From: Streptomyces sp. Tue6028
GTDB taxonomy: Bacteria > Actinomycetota > Actinomycetes > Streptomycetales > Streptomycetaceae
Assembly (NCBI RefSeq): GCF_002300165.1
Contig: NZ_MLCE01000032.1
Location: 130,057-194,056 of the forward strand
Direction of reading: 5' to 3'
Length of the DNA stretch: 64,000 nt
Part shown: positions 35,422 through 43,706 of the stretch, piece by piece
How the letters are laid out: the number at the start of each line of letters is the position of its first letter
Position numbering within the stretch: the stretch's first letter is position 1
Made by a program: the position numbers and the translations under genes
Notes under the pieces: generated by a model
Told to the model about the DNA's origin: nothing
Seen by the model: only the letters and a program-made list of their open reading frames with translations
Database searches by the model: none

Positions 35422-35784
35422 TCACTCGGCCGTGTCGCTCAGGCCGAGCCGCAGGTGCTCGACGTGATAGACCGCCTGGTCGAGGAGTTCGGCGACGTGG
35501 TGGTCGTGCAGCGCGTAGACCACCGAGCGGCCCCTGCGCTCACCGACGACCAGCCCCAGATTGCGCAGCAGGCGCAGCTGGTGGGAGCACGCCGACTGCT
35601 CCATCCCCACCTCGGCGGCCAACTCCGTGGCGGGGAGCGGCCCTTCGCGCAGCCGCGCGAGGATCAGCAGGCGGGAAGGTGTCGACAGCGCCTGGAGCGT
35701 GGTGGCCACCTTGGCGACGTTGGCCGCGTCCAGGCGTACCCGCGGGATGGCGTCCTGCGCTGCGGTGACGGCTCCATGACCCAT
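35422..35784 (-). CDS. ArsR/SmtB-family metal sensor (CzrA/NmtR-like)
   Basis: The 120-residue winged-helix repressor has an alpha-5 type metal site at its end: Asp94-X-His96 and His107-X2-His110 (DHHVAELLDQAVYHVEH), matching the D-X-H-X10-H-X2-H pattern of zinc, cobalt or nickel sensors such as CzrA and NmtR. No CVC metal motif of the alpha-3 type is present. It faces a P1B-4 metal-efflux ATPase gene across 67 bp and should repress it until metal binds. TAAGAT lies 7 bases before the ATG, so the mRNA may be leaderless. Confidence 0.88.
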   Translation of the reverse strand: MGHGAVTAAQDAIPRVRLDAANVAKVATTLQALSTPSRLLILARLREGPLPATELAAEVGMEQSACSHQLRLLRNLGLVVGERRGRSVVYALHDHHVAELLDQAVYHVEHLRLGLSDTAE

Positions 35785-35790
35785 GGTCGT

Positions 35791-35831
35791 ATCTTACCCA
35801 TCACACATGAAGAGATGAATGAGTCTTCATG
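35791..35831. promoter_or_regulatory. divergent metal-responsive promoter with ArsR-type operator
   Basis: ATGAA-TGAGTC-TTCAT (35815-35830) is a 5-6-5 inverted repeat like SmtB/CzrA operators. It overlaps a wider one, CATGAAGA (35806-35813) with TCTTCATG (35824-35831). On the bottom strand TAAGAT (35796-35791) is the likely -10 of the sensor gene. Confidence 0.6.
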
Positions 35832-35851
35832 CATTCCTGTATGGTGCCCGT

Positions 35852-37990
35852 GTGTCTCCCGCCCTCGTTTCACCAGCACCCGTCACCGACCGCCCCGCCC
35901 TGACGACCCCGCGCCGCCGGACGCGCCTGCTCGCACTGCCGGAAGCCCGCTGGGCACTCCTCGCGGCCACCGCCTTCCTGCTCGCGCTGCCGCTCGACCT
36001 CGGCGGCGCGCCCGTCTGGGCCCACGGCCCGCTCTTCGCCGTCGCCTACGCGGCCGGAGGATGGGAGCCCGCCCTCGAAGGGCTGCGCGCGCTGCGCGAG
36101 AAGTCCCTCGACGTCGACCTGCTGATGATCGTGGCGGCCCTGGGAGCGGCGGCGATCGGACAGGTCCTCGACGGCGCCCTGCTCATCGTCATCTTCGCCA
36201 CCTCCGGCGCCCTGGAGGCGTTGGCCACCGCCCGCACCGCCGACTCGGTACGGGGCCTGCTCGATCTGGCGCCCGCCACGGCGACGCGGCAGACCCTGGA
36301 CGGCGAGGAGACCGTGCCCACCGCGCGCCTCGCCGTCGGAGACGTGCTCCTGATCCGCCCCGGCGAGCGCATCGGCGCCGACGGGCAGGTGCTCGACGGC
36401 GTCAGCGAGGCCGACCAGGCGACGATCACCGGCGAACCCCTTCCGGTCCTCAAGACCCGGGGCGACGACGTCTTCGCCGGCACCCTCAACGGCACCGGCT
36501 CGCTGCGCGTCCGCGTCGACCGCGACCCCGCCGACTCGGTGATCGCCCGGATCGTCACCCTCGTCGAGGAGGCGTCCCGCACCAAGGCGCCCACCCAGCT
36601 GTTCATCGAGAAGGCCGAACAGCGGTACGCGGTGGGCGTGGTGGCGGCCACGCTCGCCGTCTTCGCCGTGCCCCTCGCCTTCGGCGACGACCTCACCGGC
36701 GCGCTGCTGCGCGCCATGACCTTCATGATCGTCGCCTCGCCGTGCGCGGTCGTCCTGGCCACCATGCCTCCGCTGCTGTCCGCCATCGCCACCGCCGGCC
36801 GGCACGGCGTCCTGGTGAAGTCGGCGCTCGCCATGGAACGCCTCGGCGAGATCGACACCGCCGCCCTCGACAAGACGGGCACGCTCACCGAAGGCGCGCC
36901 CGAGGTCACCGCCGTGCGTCCCGCACCCGGCTCCGGCCTGGACGAGGACGCCCTGCTCGCGCTGGCCGCCGCGGCGGAGCACCGGAGCGAACACCCGCTG
37001 GGCCGCGCCGTCGTGGCCGCCGCCCGGGTCCGTGGCCTGCGCCTCGCGCCCGCCCGCGACTTCGCCGCACGCCCGGGTCAGGGCGTCACCGCCACGGTCG
37101 AGGGCGCCGTCGTCACCGTCGGCAGGCCGGACACCCGCGCCGGCGCCGCGGCCGACGGCGGTGCCCTCGACGCCGGAGCCGCGGCCAGGGGCCCGTACGC
37201 GGCCGACGACAGTGCCCTCGACGCCGGTGGCGCGGCCAAGGGTGCAGACGCGACCGACGACAGTGCCTTCGACGCCGGGGCCGCGGCCGACGGCGGTGCG
37301 CTCGACGCCGGAGCCGCGGCCAGGGGCCCGTACGTGACCGACGACGGCGACGCCGGAGCCGCGGCCGACGGTGGCACCCCCGACACCGACCACACGGTCG
37401 TGCTCGTGACCCGCGACGGCACCCCCGTCGGCACGCTGTCCCTGGCGGACCGGCTCCGCCCCGACGCCGCCGGGACCGTGGCGGCGCTCACCGCGCTCAC
37501 GGGCCGGCCGCCGGTACTGCTCACCGGCGACAACCGGCGGGCCGCCGCCGGCGTGGCCCGGGCCGGCGGCATCACCGACGTGCGCGCCGGGCTGCTGCCC
37601 GAGGGCAAGGCCGAGGCCGTACGCCGCCTCGCGGGCCGCAAGGTCCTCTTCGTCGGCGACGGCGTCAACGACGCCCCGGCCCTGGCCACCGCGCACGCGG
37701 GCATCGCCATGGGCCGGGCCGGCTCGGACCTCGCGCTGGAGACGGCCGACGCCGTCGTGGTCCGCGACGAGCTCGCGGCGATCCCAGCCGTCGTACGCCT
37801 GTCCCGGGACGCCCGCCGCCTGGTCGTCCAGAACCTCGTCCTCGCCGGTGCGTTCATCACCGTCCTGGTCCTGTGGGACCTCCTCGGAGACCTGCCGCTG
37901 CCGCTCGGCGTCGCAGGTCACGAGGGTTCCACCGTGCTGGTCGGACTCAACGGGCTACGGCTCCTGCGCGCGTCCGCGTGGCGCCGGTGA
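35852..37990 (+). CDS. P1B-4-type heavy-metal efflux ATPase with a repetitive insert
   Basis: The start is ambiguous: GTG here gives 712 residues, while ATG at 35819 would place the start inside the operator. Numbered from the GTG, the P-type ATPase motifs are: phosphorylation Asp340 in DKTGTLT, HP motif in SEHPLGR, TGDN and GDGVNDAPAL. The membrane motif SPC (residues 296-298) and HEGST near residue 690 mark class P1B-4, which exports cobalt, zinc or iron-like metals. No N-terminal metal-binding domain is seen. Between residues 432 and 512 the nucleotide-binding domain carries an Ala/Asp/Gly-rich insert built from repeats, absent from typical members. Control is by the adjacent ArsR-type sensor. 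Confidence 0.87.
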   Translation: MSPALVSPAPVTDRPALTTPRRRTRLLALPEARWALLAATAFLLALPLDLGGAPVWAHGPLFAVAYAAGGWEPALEGLRALREKSLDVDLLMIVAALGAAAIGQVLDGALLIVIFATSGALEALATARTADSVRGLLDLAPATATRQTLDGEETVPTARLAVGDVLLIRPGERIGADGQVLDGVSEADQATITGEPLPVLKTRGDDVFAGTLNGTGSLRVRVDRDPADSVIARIVTLVEEASRTKAPTQLFIEKAEQRYAVGVVAATLAVFAVPLAFGDDLTGALLRAMTFMIVASPCAVVLATMPPLLSAIATAGRHGVLVKSALAMERLGEIDTAALDKTGTLTEGAPEVTAVRPAPGSGLDEDALLALAAAAEHRSEHPLGRAVVAAARVRGLRLAPARDFAARPGQGVTATVEGAVVTVGRPDTRAGAAADGGALDAGAAARGPYAADDSALDAGGAAKGADATDDSAFDAGAAADGGALDAGAAARGPYVTDDGDAGAAADGGTPDTDHTVVLVTRDGTPVGTLSLADRLRPDAAGTVAALTALTGRPPVLLTGDNRRAAAGVARAGGITDVRAGLLPEGKAEAVRRLAGRKVLFVGDGVNDAPALATAHAGIAMGRAGSDLALETADAVVVRDELAAIPAVVRLSRDARRLVVQNLVLAGAFITVLVLWDLLGDLPLPLGVAGHEGSTVLVGLNGLRLLRASAWRR
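37145..37334 (+). repeat. 55-bp direct repeats inside the metal ATPase gene
   Basis: Bases 37145-37199 and 37280-37334 match at 54 of 55 positions and are 135 bases (45 codons) apart. Partial copies lie between and after them. All stay in frame, giving repeated AADGGALDAGAAARGPY-like peptides. This points to recent in-frame duplication. Confidence 0.8.
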
Positions 37991-38090
37991 GCGGGGCGGT
38001 CCGGGCGCCCGCAGGCAGGCCGACGTACATGTCGCTTTTTCGCCAGCCCCGCCCTCGCCGGTGCCCGATGCTGGAGGCATGCGGAACGGA

Positions 38091-39560
38091 ATGCACACCG
38101 ACATCGAGCGCTGCGTGCGTGCCGTCCAGTCGAAGGACGCGCGTTTCGACGGATGGTTCTTCACCGCGGTGCTGACGACGCGGATCTACTGCCGGCCCAG
38201 CTGCCCGGCCGTACCGCCGAAGCCGCAGAACATGACCTTCTACCCGAGCGCCGCCGCCTGCCAGCAGGCCGGCTTCCGGGCCTGCAAGCGATGCCGGCCC
38301 GACACCAGCCCCGGCTCTCCCGCGTGGAACCAGCGCGCCGACGTCGTCGCCCGCGCGGTGCGCCTGATCGGTGACGGCGTCGTCGACCGCGAGGGCGTCC
38401 CCGGTCTCGCCGGCCGGCTCGGCTACAGCACCCGACAGATCGAACGGCAACTCCTCGCCGAGCTGGGCGCCGGACCCCTCGCGCTCGCGCGGGCCCAGCG
38501 CGCCCAGACCGCCCGGCTGCTCATCGAGACCACACCCCTGCCGATGGCGGAGATCGCCTTCGCGGCCGGCTTCTCCTCGATCCGTACCTTCAACGACACC
38601 GTGCGCGAGGTCTTCGCGCTCTCCCCGAGCGAACTGCGCGCCCGCCGGCCGAAGAACGGCGCCGGCGCCACACCGGGCGTGCTCAGCCTCCGGCTCCCCT
38701 TCCGCGCCCCGCTCAACCCCGACAACCTCTTCGGCCACCTCGCCGCGACCGCCGTACCCGGCGTGGAGGAGTGGCGCGACGGGGCGTACCGGCGGACCCT
38801 GCGGCTCCCGTACGGACACGGGATCGCCGCGCTGACGCCGATGCCGGACCACATCGCGTGCCGGCTCACCCTCAGCGACCTGCGCGACCTGCCCGTCGCG
38901 ATCAGCCGCTGCCGCCGCATGCTCGACCTCGACGCCGACCCGGTCGCCGTCGACGACCGGCTGCGCGCCGACCCGCTGCTCGCCCCGCTCGTCGACAAGG
39001 CGCCCGGCCGGCGGGTGCCGCGCACGGTCGACGAGGCGGAGTTCGCCGTACGCGCCGTGCTGGGCCAGCAGGTCTCCACGGCCGCCGCCCGCACCCATGC
39101 GGCCCGCCTGGTCACCGCGCACGGCGATCCCGTCGACGACCCGGAGGGCGGCCTCACCCATCTCTTCCCGACGCCCGAAGCGCTCGCCGCCGTCGACCCC
39201 GAGTCGCTGGCCATGCCCCGCACCCGGCGGACCACCTTCACCACGCTGGTGACCCAACTCGCCGACAAGACACTCCACTTGGGTGTCGAGAGCGACTGGG
39301 AGGAGAGCCGGGCCCGGCTGCTCGCCCTGCCGGGGTTCGGCCCCTGGACGGTCGACGTCATCGCCATGCGGGCACTCGGCGACCCCGACGCGTTCCTGCC
39401 CACCGACCTCGGCATCCGCCGCGCCGCACAGGAGCTCGGCCTGCCCTCCACGCCCGCGGCGCTCACCGCCCGCGCGGCGGCCTGGCGGCCGTGGCGGGCG
39501 TACGCCGTCCAGTACCTGTGGGCGACGGACGGCCACCCGATCAACTTCCTCCCCGTGTGA
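38091..39560 (+). CDS. alkA: Ada-AlkA bifunctional alkylation-repair protein
   Basis: The 489-residue fusion has, in order: an Ada zinc domain with Cys34, Cys38, Cys65 and Cys68 (YCRPSC, ACKRC; Cys34 is the methyl-phosphotriester acceptor), an AraC-type HTH (about 85-185), and an AlkA-type 3-methyladenine DNA glycosylase with HhH-GPD motif (LPGFGPWTVDVIAMRAL) and the catalytic Asp in FLPTDLG. It repairs alkylated bases and, once methylated, probably activates transcription. The O6-methylguanine domain of E. coli Ada is missing and is supplied by the ogt gene 40 bases downstream. ATG at 38079 is an alternative start. Confidence 0.9.
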   Translation: MHTDIERCVRAVQSKDARFDGWFFTAVLTTRIYCRPSCPAVPPKPQNMTFYPSAAACQQAGFRACKRCRPDTSPGSPAWNQRADVVARAVRLIGDGVVDREGVPGLAGRLGYSTRQIERQLLAELGAGPLALARAQRAQTARLLIETTPLPMAEIAFAAGFSSIRTFNDTVREVFALSPSELRARRPKNGAGATPGVLSLRLPFRAPLNPDNLFGHLAATAVPGVEEWRDGAYRRTLRLPYGHGIAALTPMPDHIACRLTLSDLRDLPVAISRCRRMLDLDADPVAVDDRLRADPLLAPLVDKAPGRRVPRTVDEAEFAVRAVLGQQVSTAAARTHAARLVTAHGDPVDDPEGGLTHLFPTPEALAAVDPESLAMPRTRRTTFTTLVTQLADKTLHLGVESDWEESRARLLALPGFGPWTVDVIAMRALGDPDAFLPTDLGIRRAAQELGLPSTPAALTARAAAWRPWRAYAVQYLWATDGHPINFLPV

Positions 39561-39600
39561 CCACCGGATCAAGGATCAACGACCAAGGACCTTCCGCGAC

Positions 39601-40089
39601 ATGACAGCGAAACGGCACACAGTGCTCGACAGCCCGTACGGACCCCTGACCCTCGTCGCCACGGACGGTGTCCTGTCCAACCTCTACATGGTGGGCCAGC
39701 GCCACCGTCCGTCGGACGAGACCTTCGGCGACCGCGACGACTCGCTCTTCGACGAGGCGGCCGACCAGCTGGAGGCCTACTTCGGGGGAGAACTGAAGGA
39801 GTTCACCCTCGAACTGAGCCTGCGGGGAACGCCGTTCCAGTGCAGCGTGTGGGACCAGCTGCGCCGCATCCCCTACGGCGAGACCCGCTCGTACGGCGAC
39901 CTGGCCGACGCCCTCGGCAGTCCCGGCGCCTCCCGCGCGGTGGGCCTCGCCAACGGCAAGAACCCCATCGGCATCATCGTGCCCTGCCACCGTGTCGTCG
40001 GCGCCGACGGCAGCCTCACCGGATACGGCGGCGGCCTGGACCGCAAGAAGCGACTGCTCGACTTCGAGAGCGGAGGAGCCCTCTTCTGA
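39601..40089 (+). CDS. ogt: methylated-DNA--protein-cysteine methyltransferase
   Basis: The 162-residue protein has the suicide-enzyme active site IVPCHRVVG (Cys129) with the HTH helix RAVGLANGKNP before it. It transfers O6-methyl groups from guanine to itself. It probably forms an operon with the Ada-AlkA gene, the pair together covering the functions of E. coli Ada and AlkA. Length is normal for the single-domain Ogt class. Confidence 0.93.
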   Translation: MTAKRHTVLDSPYGPLTLVATDGVLSNLYMVGQRHRPSDETFGDRDDSLFDEAADQLEAYFGGELKEFTLELSLRGTPFQCSVWDQLRRIPYGETRSYGDLADALGSPGASRAVGLANGKNPIGIIVPCHRVVGADGSLTGYGGGLDRKKRLLDFESGGALF

Positions 40090-40229
40090 GGGCCCGGCCG
40101 GCCCGGCGACCATGGTCACCTGGCGTCGGGCCAGGAGAAACCGCGGTCGCCGACGGCGCCGGCCGTCCGTGGCACACGTACGGCGCCCAGCCACACGCGT
40201 CCCTCGTCAGGAGCTCGTAGCCTTGTTCC

Positions 40230-41486
40230 ATGGCGGAAGCCACATCCGACAGCGGGCCGGACAACAGCCACAAAAAGGGTGACGTCTCCGGGCGAACCCC
40301 TTCCGGCGGCTCGGCGCTCACGGCCCCCACGGCCGAGAGCGGCGCCGGAGCCATCCAGCTCCCCGCAGGGGCCAAAGCCCTCGGCTGGTGCGGTGTCGCC
40401 GGGCTGATCTACCTGCTGATCTGTGCCGTGAGCATCATCAGTCGCGGCTTCGCGGGGCTGGGCACCGACGCGGCGCACACCATGTTCGCCTTCGCCGCGC
40501 ACCCGTGGGTAGGGCTGAGCGTCGGCGTTCTCGGTACGGTCCTGATCCAGTCGTCGACCACGACGACGGCCATCGCTGTCACCGCGGTGGGGTCGGGCGC
40601 GTTGCCCATCCAGGGCGCGATCCCCATCATCCTGGGCGCGAACGTCGGCACCACCGTGACGACGAGCCTGGTCGCACTGACCTTCATCGGCGACCGCACA
40701 GAGTTCCGCAGGGCGCTGGGCGCCTCGACCGTCCATGACTTCTACAACTGGCTCGCGCTGCTGATCTTCTTCCCGATCGAGCTGATCTGGCATCCGCTGG
40801 AACACATCAGCGGGACGTTCACCGATGCGCTGTACGGCACGGACTGGCTGCCGAACCCCGCCCACTTCAACTTCATCCGGGCGGCCACCAGGCCGGTGGA
40901 ACACGGAGTGATCCACGCGACCACGCACGTCAGCAGCACACTCGGTCCGCTGTTCACCATCGTGATCGGCGCCGTGCTGATCCTGCTCGCCGTCCGCTAC
41001 CTGGGGAAACTGCTCAAACTGCTCATGGTCGGCAGGGCCCGCGACATCCTGATCAAGGCCGTCGGCCGCAACGCCTACCTCGCCATGGCGTCAGGCATGG
41101 GAGTGACCGTCGTCACCCAGTCCTCGACCATCACCACGTCCGTGCTGGTCCCCTTCGCCGGAACAGGCATCCTGACACCGGCGCAGGTGTATCCCGTCGT
41201 CGTCGGCTCCAATCTCGGCACGACGTTCACGGTGGTCTTCGCGGCGTTCGCAGGCGTCGGACAGGACGCGAAGATCGGCCTGCAGGCAGCCTTCGTGCAT
41301 CTGATCTACAACCTCTTCGCGATCGTCGTGATCTACGTGATACCGCTCCTGCGTCCCGTACCGCTGTTCTGCGCCGAGAACCTCGCCCGCGTCGCCTCCG
41401 AGCACCGGTGGGTCCTCGCCGTCTACCTCGGCACCGTCTTCATCGCACTGCCTGCCCTGGTCATCGTGCTGGTGGGCGTGCTCTGA
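40230..41486 (+). CDS. Na/Pi cotransporter-family membrane protein
   Basis: The 418-residue protein has a 45-residue charged cytoplasmic N-terminus and about eight helices. It contains two inverted repeats with the QSS motif of SLC34/NptA-type sodium-phosphate cotransporters: LIQSSTTTTAIAV with GANVGTTVTTSLV in the first half, VTQSSTITTSVLV with GSNLGTTFTVV in the second. It should import phosphate with sodium. No PhoU domain follows, unlike the NptA/YjbB class with a C-terminal PhoU. The start codon is not well supported by a ribosome site. Confidence 0.87.
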   Translation: MAEATSDSGPDNSHKKGDVSGRTPSGGSALTAPTAESGAGAIQLPAGAKALGWCGVAGLIYLLICAVSIISRGFAGLGTDAAHTMFAFAAHPWVGLSVGVLGTVLIQSSTTTTAIAVTAVGSGALPIQGAIPIILGANVGTTVTTSLVALTFIGDRTEFRRALGASTVHDFYNWLALLIFFPIELIWHPLEHISGTFTDALYGTDWLPNPAHFNFIRAATRPVEHGVIHATTHVSSTLGPLFTIVIGAVLILLAVRYLGKLLKLLMVGRARDILIKAVGRNAYLAMASGMGVTVVTQSSTITTSVLVPFAGTGILTPAQVYPVVVGSNLGTTFTVVFAAFAGVGQDAKIGLQAAFVHLIYNLFAIVVIYVIPLLRPVPLFCAENLARVASEHRWVLAVYLGTVFIALPALVIVLVGVL

Positions 41487-41489
41487 CAG

Positions 41490-41512
41490 CGGCCACCCCG
41501 CAGCGGTGGCCG
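41490..41512. terminator. 8-bp hairpin between convergent transporter and sirtuin genes
   Basis: CGGCCACC pairs with GGTGGCCG over CCGCAGC, starting four bases after the transporter stop. It is probably used from both sides. Confidence 0.55.
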
Positions 41513-41600
41513 GTCCGGGAGCAACGGCTCGCTCCGCGCCCACCGTGCACCGGTCGACGACGTACCGGACCGACGATCCGATGAGCCGAACGAAAACGCC

Positions 41601-42326
41601 CTAGCTCCCCAGCCCCCGCAGCAGCTCGGGCAGCGCCGTGCCGATCGGTTCCCGCACGACCTCGTCGGCGAGGTCGTCGTACGGCGTCGGCTCGGCGTTG
41701 ACGATGATCAGTCGTGCCCCGTGATCGGCGGCGACCCCCGCGAGCCCGGCGGCCGGCTGCACCTGGAGGCTGCTCCCGACCGCGATGAACACCTGACAGG
41801 CCTTGGTGATCGCGACCGCCTCGCCGAGGACGACCGGGTCGAGGCGCTCGCCGAACATGACGGTCGCCGACTTGAGGATGCCACCGCACTCCAGGCACGG
41901 CGGGTCGTCCTCGCCGGCCTCGACGCGCGCGAGGGCGTCCTCCATCGGCGCCCGCGCGTGGCACTCGGTGCACACCACGGCCCGCGCGGTGCCGTGCAGT
42001 TCGAGCACCTTGCGTGCCGGCATGCCCGCCAGCTGGTGCAGCCCGTCCACGTTCTGCGTGATCACCCGCACCGGTGCCCCGGACCGCTCCAACTCGGCCA
42101 CCGCCCGGTGCGCCGCGTTCGGCTCGGCCTCCAACGCCCGGTTCCCGCGCCGCATCTGCCACGAGCGGCGCCGGATCTCCGGGTCACCCATGTAGTACTC
42201 GTACGTGACGAGCTTCTCGGCCTCGGGATCCCGTCGCCACAGCCCCTGGGGACCGCGATAGTCGGGGATTCCGGAGTCCGTGCTGATACCGGCGCCGCTC
42301 AGAATGGCGACGAGGGGCCTGTTCAT
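41601..42326 (-). CDS. cobB: sirtuin NAD-dependent deacylase
   Basis: The 241-residue protein carries the sirtuin core: GAGIS (11-15) and TQNVDGLH (Asn92, Asp94) for NAD binding, catalytic His111 in ELHG, four zinc cysteines (Cys119, 122, 144, 147) and VGSSLQVQP. It removes acetyl or other acyl groups from lysines using NAD, giving O-acyl-ADP-ribose, a substrate of the macro-domain protein encoded at 30.2 kb. The start MNRPLVAI is chosen because the longer frame is a shadow of the upstream glycosyltransferase gene. It follows that gene by 68 bases on the same strand. Confidence 0.92.
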   Translation of the reverse strand: MNRPLVAILSGAGISTDSGIPDYRGPQGLWRRDPEAEKLVTYEYYMGDPEIRRRSWQMRRGNRALEAEPNAAHRAVAELERSGAPVRVITQNVDGLHQLAGMPARKVLELHGTARAVVCTECHARAPMEDALARVEAGEDDPPCLECGGILKSATVMFGERLDPVVLGEAVAITKACQVFIAVGSSLQVQPAAGLAGVAADHGARLIIVNAEPTPYDDLADEVVREPIGTALPELLRGLGS

Positions 42327-42394
42327 GGGACCGAGGGTAGGTCGGGCCGGGGACCGGGTCGAACGGATATCGTTCGCCCCGCACGGAACGAACC

Positions 42395-43522
42395 TCATCC
42401 ACCGACGAGTGTCCGTGCGCCCGACCCGGCACCCAAGCGCAGTTTCCCCCGCGCGAAGTCCCGGTTCGCGACGATGCGCGGACGATGCTCCTCGGGCAGC
42501 TTCCCGCCGTCCAGCAGCTTCTCGCAGCACTCCAGCGATTCGCGGTACTCGCCCATCCAGTACGACGACACCGCCAGCTCGTCCAGCGACCGCCACTCGT
42601 ACCAGCTGTGCTCGACGAACAGGATGTCCTGCGGCTGCGGGATGTCGACGGCACGTCGTGCGAACGTGTACGCGAGCGGCCAGCGCTCTCCCTTCACGCG
42701 GCACAGGCGCGCGAGCTCGCCGAGCGGTTCGACCCGCGTGGGCCGGGACTCGTGGGCCTCCAGGAAGCGGGAGATGAGCTCGGGCCATCGGCGCTTGAGC
42801 TCCACCGCGAGCCGGGCCGCGTAGAGCCGGGCGCAGAACGCCTCCTCGGCGAAGCCGCCCATGCCGGCGCGCCGGTCGTACGCGGCCAGCGCCTTCCCCG
42901 TCTCACCTGCGTCGCGCCAGCTCTGGGCGAGGTAGAACTGGTACCTGGGGTTGTCCGGCTCCTTGGCGAGCCCGCCCTTGAGGACCGCGGCATCCCGGAG
43001 GTACTTCTCCCGCTGACTGCCCTGGAGACGCCCGCCGCCGCCCATGATGACCATGCACGCGCCCTCGAAGGTCGCCCGGTCGAATCGGGTGTCGCACTCC
43101 AGGTACTCGTGCAGCACGCCCACGTACCGCCAGGGGAGGCGGGTCGACACCATCGTCGCGCGCCAGTGGACGAGGGAACCGTGGCGTACCTCGAAGTCGT
43201 AGCAGTCGTGGGACAGTTCCGGCATCGTGAAGCCGGGAACGGTCTCCATCACGTCGTCGGCGTCGATGAACAGGAGATAGTCCGCACGGTCCCGTGCCAG
43301 CCCGATCGCCTCGCTGCGGCTCAGGTCGAAGCCCTTCCACGGGCTCTCGTACAGCTCCCCGGGCAGGTCGGCGAGGGCTTCGCGGATGACGTCCTGGGTG
43401 CCGTCGGTCGAGCCCGTATCGAGGATCACCCAGGAGTCGACAAGGGGGCGCACGGATTCGAGGCAGCGTCTGATCACATGCGCCTCATTCTTGACGATCA
43501 TATTGAGGCAGACCGTTTTCAT
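42395..43522 (-). CDS. GT2 glycosyltransferase with C-terminal TPR-like region
   Basis: The 375-residue protein begins with a family 2 glycosyltransferase domain (CLNMIVKNEAHVI, LDTGSTDGTQDVI, LLFIDADDVM as the DXD-like motif, residues 1-170 or so). It continues with helical repeats resembling TPRs (YLRDAAVLKGGLAKEPDNPRYQFYLAQ; WMGEYRESLECCEKLL). No signal peptide or membrane helix is seen, so it uses a nucleotide sugar in the cytoplasm. Proteins of this layout occur in surface-glycan loci. It is divergent from a GT-C gene; the shared region is unusually AT-rich for this genome. Confidence 0.82.
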   Translation of the reverse strand: MKTVCLNMIVKNEAHVIRRCLESVRPLVDSWVILDTGSTDGTQDVIREALADLPGELYESPWKGFDLSRSEAIGLARDRADYLLFIDADDVMETVPGFTMPELSHDCYDFEVRHGSLVHWRATMVSTRLPWRYVGVLHEYLECDTRFDRATFEGACMVIMGGGGRLQGSQREKYLRDAAVLKGGLAKEPDNPRYQFYLAQSWRDAGETGKALAAYDRRAGMGGFAEEAFCARLYAARLAVELKRRWPELISRFLEAHESRPTRVEPLGELARLCRVKGERWPLAYTFARRAVDIPQPQDILFVEHSWYEWRSLDELAVSSYWMGEYRESLECCEKLLDGGKLPEEHRPRIVANRDFARGKLRLGAGSGARTLVGG

Positions 43523-43570
43523 GACTTTTTCTTTTCTGTGATGAAAAGGATCAGTCGGCGACTTTAGTGA

Positions 43571-43598
43571 ATTATGAAACCCCATGCAAGGACCGCAA
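43571..43598 (-). promoter_or_regulatory. promoter of the GT2 gene
   Basis: On the bottom strand TTGCGG (43598-43593) and CATAAT (43576-43571) are 16 bases apart, a good vegetative-type promoter about 45 bases before the ATG. The divergent GT-C gene has TATAAG (43666-43671) as its own likely -10. Confidence 0.5.
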
Positions 43599-43706
43599 CT
43601 GAAGGTGTGACGGCCATACAGGTGGTGGCTCGACCTGCCTGCCATCCCCGCCGCCCGCGCCTCTGTATAAGTGAGCAGTTGCTGCTGTCGGGCATGGGAG
43701 ATTTTC

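Noticed and set aside
35455..38175. 906-residue plus-strand frame across the metal sensor and ATPase genes
   Set aside because: Arg-rich shadow of the P-type ATPase, which is supported by all its motifs in another frame.
41560..41600. Further copy of the 27-bp repeat (GATGAGCCGAACGAAAACGCC)
   Set aside because: Only a loose resemblance to GCTGATCCAAACGAAGCC; too many mismatches to count as the same element.
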